DNA of 64,000 nucleotides from Pyrus communis (GCF_963583255.1 NC_084809.1:9922997-9986996), one strand, 5' to 3'; positions 21,895 through 33,448 are shown, numbered from the stretch's first letter. Notes: generated by a model from the letters alone, not told the origin. A program made the numbers and translations.

Positions 21895-24493
21895 TACTTC
21901 CAACGAGTTTCAAGTTCGTGGCTCTTCATGAGAGAAATGATTTGAGCCTTTGAGGAAAGTTTTCTCCTTCATTCAAACCCTCCAAAGGGTAGACCTCCAC
22001 CGAGACTCTCTCAAGTTGGTGAAATAAACTTCCGGGACATGCGCAACCTTCCAATAATCGTTGCCTTGTTCGTGTGGAGTCAGTGTCTTGACTAACTTTT
22101 CTGGCATATTAAATAATTCAAGCACCTTCAGCTTGTTCAGGTGTTCAATCCCGGATGGCACCTTCTCTAACGACTTACAGTGCCGGATACTTAGCTTTTC
22201 AATGGACGACATTACTCCCACCTGCACCTCTATACATCTAAGCTCATCAAACTCACCAATGCCTAAATATTTGAGCTTCTTAAATCCTCCAGCTCCAAAA
22301 CACAATGTATCTCCTTCAGACACCTGAGATAATTCGAGATGTACTAGGATGGGCAGATACTGAAGGAATACAAGGGGATTGTCCTTTAACCTACTCCATT
22401 TCAGATGTAACTTGACAAGGCTGTCCATAGAAGGTATCCAGTGAGGCAATGTGTCCAATCTTCCTTGCAAGTATAAGCGCTGAAGCAGTGAGGGGGGAGA
22501 ATAAATGTGTTGCAGATCAATGATCTCATCCTCTTCTGCCAAAGTTATGGACAAAGCGCGAGGTTTGGTCAGCTTTTCGACGGATGAACAAAGAGCCTTT
22601 CCGTCTTGTTTCCTCAAATGTACAATGCCTAACCATCTCAATTGAATTAGTTTCCCCAGCTCCCTCAATATGGCACCTCCATCTTGGTTTACCTCAATGA
22701 AACAAAGCTTTTGAAGGCAAGTTAAAGCCCCTATGTTTGCAAGCAACTTAAAGCCACATTTTGTCTAAAAAAATTTCTCTACGTACAAATTCATAACGAT
22801 ATACTAAAAGATGATGTAGAAGTTGAAGCTTCAGAATTTCACTTGGGAGTTCAATGACCAGAGAATGCTTCAGATCCAAAGGCCCCAGGTTCTGAAGCGT
22901 CCCTATAAATTTCGAAATGGTTTTCACCCCGGTACCTTTCAAGCTTAGATACTTCAAAAAGCAAAGGTTGACAGCTTCAACTGGAAAAACATTTAGAGGT
23001 GCGCTTTGCAAATCCAACATAGTAAGAAGCCTAAAACCTCCAAGAAAAATTGTTTGCAGTAGTGGCTTCTCAGTAACTCTGAACATAAACAAAGAACGTA
23101 GTTGAGAACCGGACCTGTTTTTCTGTATGTATTGCAAAGAGGTATGCATTGACAGGCGTCGGACTTTATCAGGCCATGGTATGTTTTGCTCTTTAGCTAT
23201 TGTGGCAAAGTTCTGATCTCTTATCTTGAAGGTGATAATCTCACGGAGAAGATCATGGACACGAAAGCTTTTGACTCTTCCATCGGACGTTGTATCCGCT
23301 ACTTGAATCATGCTTCTATTCAACAGTTCATTGAGGTAGTCCTCTGCAACATCTTCTAGTGTTTTGCCTTATTTTGCTTCGATAAAACCCTCTGCCATCC
23401 ATAACCGAACAAGTCTCATATTCTCGATTAGGTGATCCTCAGGAAAGATGCTCAGGTACAAGAAGCAAGACTTGAGATAGTAAGGTAAGTCATTAAAGCT
23501 GAGTGAAAGTACTTTTTTCAAGTCCTTGAGTTTGTCATTGCCCTCCATTTCAGCACCAAGGCTATGGCCATCCATATCCCACTCGTTAATCCTGCGCTTG
23601 TCTTTGGTAGCCAAAACATCGATGACTACCACATTGGCAAGGCTACATCAGTTTTTCGAGTAGTTAGTATGACTCGACTGCCACAAGTATTGTTAGGCAA
23701 GGCATACTTCAGAGAGGGCCATCCGTCCATATCCCACACATCGTTGAGAACAATTAGGTACCTCATTTTCTGCAGGAAGGCCTTGATTATTGTTTTCAAT
23801 TGATTGCTAATCATGTTTTCGAGGAGTGCCCTGAGTTTGAAAGACTGAGTAACCGTGATCCAAGCGCTTACTTTGAACTGCTTCTTCACTTCTGCTGCAT
23901 CATAGACTTGCTTCGCCAAGGTTGTCTTCCCTAGTCCTCCCATTCCAGCCACAGAAATTACTTCTCGTCCGGAACCACCGATGACAAGCCACCCTACCAT
24001 CTGCTTTATAGGCTCGTCAATGCCAACTATATCAGTTTTCTCTAATAGTAGAGCATCATCACGATGGTCCTCCCACATTGGACCTGCAGTTGAAGAGCCC
24101 GAACCTTGTTCAGCCATATTAAACTTGTGACGTAGTCTCCTATGAACCTCCGAGATTTTTCTGATTCTCAAGTTGATGCCTTGTAACTCAGCGGCAATTC
24201 GGTATTGAGATTTCATGTTCTTAATGCAACACGAAAACCTATGGATGGAGAAGTGTAAATTCGTCGAGAACATCTTTGCTATCATGAGCAATGTCTCTTA
24301 CTTGCTTCACCCATACTTTGACTTCCTCATCACTCTCTTCAAATGCATCAGCAACCCTCAGAAAAGCGGTCATGCACTCCAGTTCCCCTCTCAGATACAC
24401 GATTTCTTCCCTAACCCCTCCCATAAGTTGAATATCATTTTCGAAAAGTGGTGCAACCTTGTCCAGAAGAAACTGTACTGCACTCTCTGCCAT
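21895..24493 (-). pseudogene. CC-NB-LRR resistance gene pseudogene (RPM1-like)
   Basis: This is a degraded copy of the intact NLR at 30584-33448. It begins MAESAVQFLLDKVAPLFEN at 24493. Visible damage, in gene order: a deletion of about 34 bases shifts the frame near 24245; an in-frame deletion of about 19 codons removes residues after LLENMI; the kinase-2 motif reads LIVLNDVWD instead of LDDVWD; a deletion of about 175 bases near 23635 removes the stretch with the GLPL motif; a stop replaces Gln after FIEAK (about 23369); and a small deletion shifts frame again near 22747. The P-loop GMGGLGKTT and RNBS-D CFLYLSIFPED survive. The LRR part runs open to 21973. It cannot make a functional receptor. 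Confidence 0.93.
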
Positions 24494-25879
24494 TAACTCT
24501 CTCTTTACTATTCCGAATACCTTTTTTTCCTCAACTGATTTTCTCTGTTTCAAAATGTATGGAGTTATATAAGTGAGTGGCAACATATAAATATTCAAAA
24601 AAATTGCAGATGTCTTTTAGTACAAGTAACAGCAACTGGATTTTGAATTATTTGTGGCCAAGCAATCGGATTGTAGTAATTTTTTTTTGTAGTAATTTAT
24701 TTGTCCATGAAATTTCCTAGAAAATGACTCAAATTTCAAAAGTCCAAAATGGACTTGTGGGAAATGCTAAGGAAACTCTCATAGTGAGATTCTTCATGGA
24801 GTTTCAACCACTTCACAGTTTAACGTTAATTTATGTATCATGTTATAAAACATTGTGCTTAAAACATGAGGCGACATAGAATACATGGAAAGTCTCACTT
24901 TTGAGAGTTCTTTTAGCATGTCTCAACTTGTTATCCACAAGAACTAAGATCATTTTTCCGACAAAATGGTTAGGAAATTGCTATTTACACACCCATTTTT
25001 ACCTTTCACACACACACTTGTTGATTTTTTACCGTCAATCTTCTTCAATTCATCAAATCCGACAGTTAAAAATTGAGAAAGGTGTGTGAGAAGTAAAAAT
25101 GAGTGTGTGGATTGCAGTATCGAATACTTAACAAGTGGCATGCAATTGCAAGTAAACGATAGCATGACTACAGTTTTTCCAGCACCACGTAAAACTGCAA
25201 CGAACCTTCTAAACAAAGAAAAATAATTTGTTTGGTCGATCTAATTTACATAGACGAAAATATATGTGTGTGAAAGTGACTCACACAATAAACAAAGGAG
25301 CGAAACGAGCAAGTGGAGTGAATATTCATTCGAACCAGTAATTAGGTACTGCTGTGGTTGCTTCTGCAGGCAGCCAATCTCAGCAATTACCGGATGATTT
25401 CACTTGATTGTGAATATATTTTGAGATTCGAAAGTCAAAGAAAGGCTGCTTTCCCGGAAAGCCCCAGAAAGCAAAAGCTGCTTTCATTTGAAATTGCTTA
25501 GTAATAGTATAACTTTCTAACTTTTTTAAGTCTATGACAAAAATTAAAATATTCTCAAGCCTTGATAGATTTTCATACAATACATATCGGCTTTGTAACT
25601 TTATTCTACTGGCGGTAAGTAATGGGATGTGATATCCACACACGCCATTTTACTTCTCACACACTTTTTTTATTTTCAGCCATCGGATCGGATAAATTGA
25701 AGAAGATCAACGGACATAAATTATCAAGGGGTGTGTGAGAAGTAAAATGAGGTGTGTCGATAGCACATCCCTAAGTAATTTTCAACTGCCAGTGCCAAGT
25801 TACCAAGATTAAAAGGAAAAACGAAGAACGAAGAACAGATTTACGATCTTGATGAACATATTTTCTTGTAATTTAGTTT
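24494..25879. other. Intergenic part of unit A, homologous to 33449-35640
   Basis: This is the former promoter side of the NLR pseudogene, with 'gttatataagtg' about 70 bases before its start. It aligns with the region upstream of the intact NLR but in single copy, whereas unit B has it twice. It contains an old foldback at about 24975-25125 shared by all copies and a younger MITE at 25624-25771 that unit B lacks. Confidence 0.7.
25624..25771. mobile_element. 148-bp MITE with 8-bp target duplication
   Basis: Termini gggatgtg and cacatccc are inverted repeats. The 8 bases TAAGTAAT flank both sides (25616-25623, 25772-25779). The paralogous site near 35553 in unit B reads 'agtaagtaattttc' with no insertion, so the event postdates the duplication. 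Arms carry 'ttttacttctcacaca' and 'gtgtgtgagaagtaaaa'. The 8-bp duplication suggests a hAT-type mobiliser. Confidence 0.85.
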
Positions 25880-26035
25880 TTGTTATAATTAAAAGTTGTA
25901 ACGTTAACTGCTTTAGTAATGCTCTTAAAAATAAAAAACTGCAGTCAGACTAAATAAAATTTAATTCCATTGTAACTTACTTACTTGAGCACTGTATAAA
26001 TCCTTGGATCACTTCCCCAACATCGACACAGCGAT
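25880..26035 (+). promoter_or_regulatory. Orphan prolamin-like gene promoter
   Basis: The sequence matches 35640-35800, the promoter of prolamin-like gene 2, including 'tttaattccattgtaactta', TATAAAT (25995-26001) and 'ccaacatcgacacagc'. Directly after it, from about 26041, the coding part is absent and Copia-derived sequence begins. A third prolamin-like gene therefore once stood here and lost its body. Confidence 0.8.
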
Positions 26036-26040
26036 AGCAC

Positions 26041-28736
26041 ATGTCCACATCCATGGTTTCAGGTGCTTTACCCTTATTCTTGAAGTTTGGGGCCTTAGGA
26101 GCGAGATTGGGGCGCTTTTGGGCTCAATTTCCTCCCTTAAGTGGACCTTGGCTCTGTTGACCTTAACATGGTGGCTTCTAGCCACCCCTACCACGCCTGG
26201 TTCGTGCTATAGTGTGCTTCAGGCACAACGGTTGCTCTAGTAGGTCGAGCTTGATGATTTTTCATCAACAGCTGATTCTGCCTTTCAGCAAGAAATAAAA
26301 TAGAGATCAAATCTTAAAACTTAGTGAACTTCTGAGCCCTTTATTGTTGCTGCATGACAATATTAATAGCAGAGAAGGTCGAATAGGTCTTCTCCAGGAG
26401 ATGCTCTTTAGTCAAGTTCTCGTTACAAAACTTAAGAAGTGATCGGATTCGACAAACTTCAGAATTATATTCATTCACAGACTTAAAGTCTTGGAAGCGC
26501 AGATCTTGCCAGTCATGTCTTGCTTCAAGCAAGAAGATGCCCTTTTGGTGATCAAAACGATTAGCCAAAGCGACCTAAAGTGCTTGTGGATCTTCCTCAG
26601 TAAGATACTCGGTTTGCAGTGCGTCATGAATGTGTCTTCGGATGAAGATCATGACAGTGGCTTTCTTAGCTTCGCCAACCAGGTTGTCTGTCTCATCTTA
26701 AATGGCAGGACGTAAATTCTTTGTGGTGAGGTGGAGCTTCACATCTTGGACTCACTTGAGGTAGTTCCTTCCAGAGACCTCTAAAGCGGTGAAGTCGAGT
26801 TTGTTCAAATTCGACATGTTCCTATCACAAAATAAATGGATAAGATGTGGTTAGTGTAATGGGAAAAAAAAATCAATCCATACGTATTTGTTTAAATTTT
26901 CATGAAAAATTACTTCAGCTTTTCATAGGTGATGTTTTTAAAGAAAATTTTAGGTTTTCATACAAGGCATGTTTTTAGAAACTTTAGGTTTTGAAATAAT
27001 TATGAACTTCAGGTTCATATGTTCCTGCAGACAAACACAAATATATACAGAAATATGCAACAAGAAAATATGCAAATAGAACTTCAGGTCTTTATAACAA
27101 TTGAATTAATTATTTGGACTTCGGGCCAAAATTAAAGTGCGGGTGAAAAATTATAAAACCCAAATTGTCTTAAAAAAAAACAATTAAAATCAAGGGTCCA
27201 AAATAATGGGCCAAAGCCCACTAGTGGGCTTATCAAATTTAGTATCGTGGTCCAGGCCCAAAAATTGGGCAAGGTTGGGCTTGGGCCTAGCATTCAAGCA
27301 TGCCCAACATCATAAATAAGTAGGTTGCAAGCGCAAGCCCAAAATAGGGGCCCATGAAGGGCATTGATTTGGTGTGATGCATAAACAGATGCACCAGCGC
27401 GTGGGCTGGGATCCTGCGAGGCATAGACACACATACACCAACAGAGGCTATGTTTGTGTGTGACGCGGTGCATGGGAGAAACGGCAGGAGCCCAAAAAGG
27501 CTCAATTGGTTCTCGGGCTGGGTTATCACCAAAGCCCAAAGGGTTGGTGATGTAGCTTAAGGCATTAGGCACAAACAGGCCCAATAAAAAAGGTGTTGTG
27601 CGATATGGACCAAAAGGAATCTGAGGCCTGTTAGGGCTCGGATTGGATCTTCAAGCCACCCCAACGGTGCTGGGTGTCGGGATCCACCTAGAGATGGTCA
27701 ACGGCACCGATTCAGGTGGTGTTCCATGGTCGGTGCAAGCCTTGGTTCATCGGAGAACCAAGATTGGACGACAGAGGTTGAACATAAACGTCAAGGGTGT
27801 AAGAACTGAAGGGATTCGAGTGAATCCTACAAAAAAAAAAAATTCATGAAATTCTTCTGGAATTTCGAAGATCATTGGTGAAAACAATGAGTTTCGTCCA
27901 AATCACACGACTGTTGGTCGTGTTTTTGTCGGAAAAGTTGACGGGGAGGACCATGGCTTCAAGTCGAGGGTTTAGGATGGGGACGATGGTGCCTAAAACG
28001 CACCGTTTGGTTATGGGCTTGCAGCCTTATAATTCATGGCTCAGCTGGGCTTACTAAGCCAACGCAAGCTGCTGGCTTGGTGCTAGCGGCTTGCACTGCA
28101 GCGCAGCATGGAGCCGGTGATGTTAGGGTTTTACGAAACCTTTTTTTTCTATTTTTTTTTTCACACTAATTCAACATATAATTTAATGCATGAGCAGATA
28201 TATGATGCAATTTTTGGCAATATCAATTCACATAATTCAACAATTATGGATATAATGCATAGACAATTTATGTAGAATCTAAAATTCGAAAAATGTAAAG
28301 CTGGGTCATGCATTATGGTGAATGTTCATGCTATTAGGGCTACAAAAATATCGAAATAAAAATCGTTGTTTTGAAAGAACCTGATTGTGTGATGATATTG
28401 ATGAATTGGTTTGATACTGAAAAACTTCCACGTCAAATTCCTAAATGCAGCGGTAGGAGAGTGCTGATAACGTGTTGTGGCATATACGAACTTAATTGAC
28501 AGGGATAGGGGGCCGACGACACAGAGAAAATATAGAGAGAGTCAAGTGTTTGTAGGGTTGTGTAGAGGATATGTTATTCCCCATATGCAGTGCCTTTATT
28601 TATAGTAATAAGGGAAGGAAGAAATCCTTCTCCTCCAAGGAATACAAGTCCTAATAGGGAAAAATAACTAGAATCAAATCTAATCTAGGATTTACACAAT
28701 CACACTTAAATAAGAAGTTTATAACAAATTGATCAT
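26041..28736 (-). mobile_element. Truncated Ty1/Copia retrotransposon (5' LTR, leader, partial gag)
   Basis: On the minus strand the order is a 5' LTR (28736-28473, ends TGTT...AACA), a degenerate methionine-tRNA-type primer site (around TTATCAGCAC), a long leader, then gag from 26817 (MSNLNKLDFTALEVSGRNYL). Gag continues in a shifted frame as EARHDWQDLRFQDFKSVNEY, a UBN2-type gag segment, and ends in a premature stop near 26341. Gag-like sequence with NQLLMKNHQARPT trails to about 26041. No protease, integrase, reverse transcriptase or 3' LTR follows. The element fuses directly to the orphan prolamin promoter on its left and to duplicated unit B on its right. Confidence 0.82.
28473..28736 (-). 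repeat. 5' LTR of the truncated Copia element
   Basis: 264 bp, minus strand TGTTATAAACTTC to TGCCACAACA. A TATA-like 'tatttatag' lies in the middle (about 28610) and the primer site abuts its inner end. Inner boundary set by the primer site, outer by the start of sequence shared with 20885. Confidence 0.65.
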
Positions 28737-28899
28737 TATGTGAGATAAAGAATTTGTTGAAATGGCCTCTGCTTGATCAGTTTTATTTATGTTAGAACCT
28801 TGTTGTCAAGTGGGTGCCAACTGTGATCTCAGAGCCATTGGTTAGAACATATATTATGAATAGTGGTAACACCTAAAGAATCAGAACTTCTGCGGTTCT
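28737..28899. repeat. Start of duplicated unit B
   Basis: Aligns with 20900-21060 of unit A ('ttgatcattatgtgagata' through 'cctaaagaatcagaacttct'), with scattered substitutions. It is the left edge of the second NLR copy's block. Confidence 0.8.
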
Positions 28900-29718
28900 T
28901 GATGTAGTAGGAGTCAAGAAGTCTCGAGGAGGCGGAGGGTAGTAATTTGGGAATCACTCAACCAGGTGCAACGGAATTGCTCAACGTCGTTAATCTTGGA
29001 TTCGCTCAAGGTGACCAAGCCTAACACTTGATTTAAGGAAGGAGAAAATCACTCTCTTCTTAATTAACTTTAATTCACCTAAATTGACTTTCTTTTGAGT
29101 ACATAAATATCCCTTTAAATAGGGAAGTTACTATAATTGATAGGATACATATGTAATACTAAAGATTATAGTTTCTAGACATCTAATTAAAACATGGTTT
29201 TGAAAAGATGGAAAGCCACCAACAACATGTTTAATACATAGACCATATTAATTGTCGTGGGCTACATCATACTCTTCTTCTCAGAAAGAACTCGTCCTCG
29301 AGTTCAGATCCTTTTCTTTTTTTTTTTTGTCTTTGTTTGAATTTAGGTTTTCGACCTGTCGAAATTTTGAACCCTTTGAGCTCTCCTAAGAATTGAGTAT
29401 CAACAACTTGAATCAATAATATATCTTTGGTAGGAATCATTAAGCACCCATCATCTGTTGACCCAAAGGCAAACTTTTCCATGCCAACATTTGATACAGC
29501 TCTGATCTTCATTCCTGCATCATTGTTATCCAGATTTTCTGTCCTATTTGCTTTTGTAAGTCATGCCTCGACTTTTGGATTTTGCTTTTCAATTTCTGAA
29601 GAAGCATTGGTGTGACTCGGCTCCACAAGAACCTTTGTTGGCAAAGCCATCTTTTCCTTGGTCTTGCTTTCCTCCTCACTACCATCCTCATCAACTTCAT
29701 CTTTTACTTTTATATGTA
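28900..29718 (-). mobile_element. 3' end of an LTR retrotransposon (3' LTR plus end of polyprotein)
   Basis: The LTR (28900-29269, minus strand TGATGTAG...CTACATCA) has perfect 8-base inverted ends. Just inside it (29270-29310) is a purine-rich tract, and further in are degraded frames with ELEDEFFLRRRV, the kind of sequence found at the end of plant polyproteins. The other LTR and the pol core are missing. Unit A lacks this insertion: there 'ggttc' and 'acccgtta' are separated by only about 15 bases (21055-21070). Confidence 0.65.
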
Positions 29719-30583
29719 CCCGTTACGTGTTGTTCAGTGTTCACATGATGAGATGATACGGGAGAGTATTTGTGTGTTCTATAAAACTATGGCAAGGTAA
29801 GTATGTTACGCTCCAAATTACTTGATTTAAGTTCAATCCTTTCTTCTTCCTTTTTCCCAAGAACAACTGTGCTATCGTCAATGAGAAAATTTTGCATATA
29901 TTTCCTAGTTCCTCTTCCAAGGGAAATTTAAGATTTTGTGGCTTCACATTATCAAAACTGTAGAGTTATGTTCTCATCTTCTAAATTTGAAATTTCGAAT
30001 TTTCCTATATTTTGTAGCTCAAGTGATGTTGGATGAGATATTCTTGTATGCATACACTATTTTATGACACAAAACCTGGGGAGACCTAGGTTAAATAGAT
30101 TTCGCTTATGTTTTTGTAATCCACAAAGATGTAAAAGCATTGCATACAGCGTCTTTTTCACAATAATTGGTAACGTGACTAGTATGTGAGACATTGGATA
30201 TATGTGAGAAAGGCTTTATACTTGTTCATGGTATAGAAATAACTTTTCCAGCCTCTCATAACATAGTAGAAGTTGTCATTGACATCTTCTAAACCAACTG
30301 AAACCATTTGTGTCTTTTGGTTCTAAAGGTCCTCTGTTTCTCGTACTTTGAAACCTAACTCTTGTTCTCTCTTGGAATCCCTTTCGAAATTCCAAATTCT
30401 AGTTACTTGTTCTACATCTTGAGTAATCCAAGACATAAACATATATAATATATACATGAATATCAAACTGAACAAGATTATTTACAAGAGTATTTGCAAC
30501 TATCTACAAGAGTATTTACAGTAATTTGCAATGTATGCAGCATCTCCTGAATAATATCAAACTGATCAACTGAAGTGAAAACA
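29719..30583. other. Duplicated 3' flank of the intact NLR
   Basis: Aligns with 21069-21930 of unit A. It may contain the NLR 3' untranslated region. No independent gene. Confidence 0.6.
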
Positions 30584-33448
30584 TTACTTCCAACGGCTTT
30601 CAAGTTCGTGGCTCTTGATGAGAGAAGTGATTTGAGGAAAGTTTTCTCCTTCATTAAAACTCTCCAAAGTGTAGACCTCCCACCCAGACTCCCTTAAGTA
30701 GGTGAAATAAACTTCCGGGATATGCGCAACCTTCCAATAATCATTGCCTTGTTCATGTGGACTCAGTGTCTTGATTAACTTTTCCGGCATATCAAAGAAT
30801 TCAAGCACCTTCAGCTTGTTCAGGTGTTCAATCCCAGATGGCACCTTCTCTAACGATTTACAGCGCTGGATACTTAGTTTTTCAATGAACGGCATTGCTC
30901 CCTTCTGCACCTCTATACATCTAAGCTCATTAAATTTATCAATGCCTAAATGTTTAAGCTTCTTATATCCACCAGCTCCAAAACACAATGTGTCTCCTTC
31001 AAACACCTGAGATAATTCGAGATGTACTAGGTTGGGCAGATGCTGAATGAATACAAGCGGATTGTCCTTTAACCTACTCCATTTCAGATATAACCTGACA
31101 AGGCTGTGCAGCGAAGGTATCCAGTGAGGCAATGTCTCCAATCGTCCTCGCAAGTATAGGCGCTGAAGCAGTAGAGGAGGAGAAGAAATGTGCTGCAGAT
31201 CAATGATCTCATCCTCTTCTACCGAAGTTATGGACAACGCGCAAAGTTTGGTCAGCTTTTCAATGGATAAACAGAGAGTTTTTCCGTCTTGTTTCCTCAA
31301 ATGTACAATTCCTAACCGTCTTAGCTGAATTAGTTTCCCTAGCTCCCTCAATATGGCACCTCCATCTTGGTTTGCCTCGATGAAACAAAGCTTTTGAAGG
31401 CAAGTTAAAGCCCCTATTTTTGCAAGCACCTTAAAGCCATATTTGGAGTGGCCATATTTTGAGTGAAAATCTCCGTAAGGTACAAATTCATAACGATATA
31501 CTAAAAGATGACGCAGATGTTGAAGCTTTAGAATTTCAACTGGGAGCTCAGTGACCAGAGAATGCTTCAGATCCAAAGTCTCCAAGTTCTGAAGCTTCCC
31601 TATAAATTTTGGAATGATTTTCACCCTGGTACCTTTCAAGCTTAGATACTTCAAGAAGAAAAGGTTGACAGCTTCAACTGGAAAAACATTGAGAGGTGCG
31701 CCTTGCAAATCCAACACACTAAGAAGCCTAAAACCTCCAGGAAAAATTGTGTGCAGTAGTGGCTTCTCAGTAACTCCGAACATAAACAGAGAACGTAGTT
31801 GAGAAGCGGACCTGTTTTTCTGTATGTATTGCAAAGAGGTATGCATTGACAGGCGTCGGACTTTATCAGGCCATGGTATGTTTTGCTCTTTAGCTATTGT
31901 GGCAAAGTTCTGATCTCTTATCTTGGAGGTGATAATCTCACGGAGAAGATCATGGACACGGAAGCTTTTAACCCTTCCATCGGTTGTTGTCTCTGCTACT
32001 TGAATCATGCTTCTATTCAACAGTTCATTGAGGTAGTCCTCTGCAACATCTTCTAGCGTTTTGCCTTGTTTTTCTTCGATAAAACCCTCTGCCATCCATA
32101 ACCGAACAAGTCTCATATGCTCGATTAGATGATCCTCGGGAAAGATGCTCAGGTACAAGAAGCAAGACTTAAGACAGTAAGGTAAGTCGTTAAAGCTGAG
32201 TGAAAGTACTTTTTTCAAGTCCTTGAGTTTGTCATTGCCCTCCATTTCAGCACCAAGGCTATGGCCAACCATATCCCACTCGTCAATCCTGCGCTTGTCT
32301 TTGGTAGCCAAAACACCGCTGACTGCCACAATGGCAAGGGGCAGCCCCTCACACTTTCTTAAGATAGATTTACCGATTTCCTCTAAATAAGGAGGGCATG
32401 AATTCCCTTGGAATGTCTTCTTGCATAAAAGCTCCCATGACTCCAACTGCGGCAAGGGCTCCAAATTAAAGACTTTACCTCCAGATTCTTTGCTGGTTGT
32501 CGAGGCTACATCAGATTTTCGAGTAGTTAGTATGACTCGACTGCCACAAGTATTGTTAGGCAAGGCATACTTCAGAGAGGCCCATCCGTACATGTCCCAC
32601 ACATCGTCGAGAACAATTAGGTACCTCCTTTTCTGCAGGAAGGCCTTGATTATTGTTTTCAATTGATTGTTGTTCATATTGTTTGTTCCTTGCGGAACTG
32701 GCCTTCGGATGGCTTTGTGGAGTTGTTGAATCATGTCTTCGAGGAGTTCCCCGAGTTTGAAAGACTGAGTAACCGTGATCCAAGCGCTTACTTTGAAATG
32801 CTTCTTCACATCTGCTGCATCATAGACTTGCTTCGCCAAGGTTGTCTTCCCCAGTCCTCCCATTCCAGCCACAGAAATTACTTCTCGTCCGGAACCACCG
32901 ATGATAAGCCACCTTACCATCTGCTTTATAGGCTCGTCAATGCCAACTATATCAGTTTTCTCTAATAGTAGAGCATCACCACGATGGTCCTCCCACATTT
33001 GACGTGCAGTTGAAGAGCCTGAACCTTGTTCAGCCATATTAAACTTGCGACGTAGTCTCCTATGAACCTCCGAGATTTTTCTGATTCTCGAGTTGATGCC
33101 TTGTAACTCAGCAGCAATTCGGTATTGAGATTTCATGTTCTTAATGCAACACGAAAACCTATGGATGGAACTGTATAACCCCTTCCCATGATCATGTGCC
33201 TGGAGAAGTGTAAATTCGTCGAGAACATCTTCGCTGTCGTGAGCAATGTCTCTTACTTGCTTCACCCATACTTTGACTTCCTCATCACTCTCTTCAAAAG
33301 CATCAGCAACCCTCAGAAACGCAGTCATGCGCTCCAGTTCCCCTCTCAGATACACGATTTCTTCCCTAACCCCTCCCAAAAGTTGCAGATCATTTTCGAA
33401 AAATGGTGCAACCTTGTCGAGCAGAAACTTCACTGCAGTCTCTGCCAT
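30584..33448 (-). CDS. CC-NB-LRR disease resistance protein, RPM1-like
   Basis: A single-exon 954-residue intracellular immune receptor. The N-terminal Rx-type coiled coil (about 1-135) has an EDVID-type motif in AHDSEDVLDEF (69-79). The NB-ARC domain shows the P-loop GMGGLGKTT (195-203), RNBS-A KVSAWITVTQSF (219-230), kinase-2 LIVLDDVWD (277-285), RNBS-B GSRVILTTR (302-310), GLPLAI (368-373), RNBS-D CFLYLSIFPED (429-439) and VHD (498-500) where most family members have MHD. Leucine-rich repeats fill about 520-945. Such proteins bind ADP/ATP and switch on defence when they sense pathogen effectors or modified host proteins. All nucleotide-binding motifs are intact, so it is probably functional. 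A TATA-like 'ttatataagc' lies about 70 bases upstream on its strand. It is divergent from prolamin-like gene 2 and has a dead paralogue at 21895-24493. Confidence 0.95.
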   Translation of the reverse strand: MAETAVKFLLDKVAPFFENDLQLLGGVREEIVYLRGELERMTAFLRVADAFEESDEEVKVWVKQVRDIAHDSEDVLDEFTLLQAHDHGKGLYSSIHRFSCCIKNMKSQYRIAAELQGINSRIRKISEVHRRLRRKFNMAEQGSGSSTARQMWEDHRGDALLLEKTDIVGIDEPIKQMVRWLIIGGSGREVISVAGMGGLGKTTLAKQVYDAADVKKHFKVSAWITVTQSFKLGELLEDMIQQLHKAIRRPVPQGTNNMNNNQLKTIIKAFLQKRRYLIVLDDVWDMYGWASLKYALPNNTCGSRVILTTRKSDVASTTSKESGGKVFNLEPLPQLESWELLCKKTFQGNSCPPYLEEIGKSILRKCEGLPLAIVAVSGVLATKDKRRIDEWDMVGHSLGAEMEGNDKLKDLKKVLSLSFNDLPYCLKSCFLYLSIFPEDHLIEHMRLVRLWMAEGFIEEKQGKTLEDVAEDYLNELLNRSMIQVAETTTDGRVKSFRVHDLLREIITSKIRDQNFATIAKEQNIPWPDKVRRLSMHTSLQYIQKNRSASQLRSLFMFGVTEKPLLHTIFPGGFRLLSVLDLQGAPLNVFPVEAVNLFFLKYLSLKGTRVKIIPKFIGKLQNLETLDLKHSLVTELPVEILKLQHLRHLLVYRYEFVPYGDFHSKYGHSKYGFKVLAKIGALTCLQKLCFIEANQDGGAILRELGKLIQLRRLGIVHLRKQDGKTLCLSIEKLTKLCALSITSVEEDEIIDLQHISSPPLLLQRLYLRGRLETLPHWIPSLHSLVRLYLKWSRLKDNPLVFIQHLPNLVHLELSQVFEGDTLCFGAGGYKKLKHLGIDKFNELRCIEVQKGAMPFIEKLSIQRCKSLEKVPSGIEHLNKLKVLEFFDMPEKLIKTLSPHEQGNDYWKVAHIPEVYFTYLRESGWEVYTLESFNEGENFPQITSLIKSHELESRWK

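Noticed and set aside
27287..27849. Short frames in the Copia leader region
   Set aside because: They lie between the LTR/primer site and gag on the opposite or same strand and have no protein features. They are untranslated leader.
32663..32965. Antisense open frames within the NLR gene
   Set aside because: Shadow frames of the conserved coding sequence. The same frames appear in the pseudogene copy without independent conservation.
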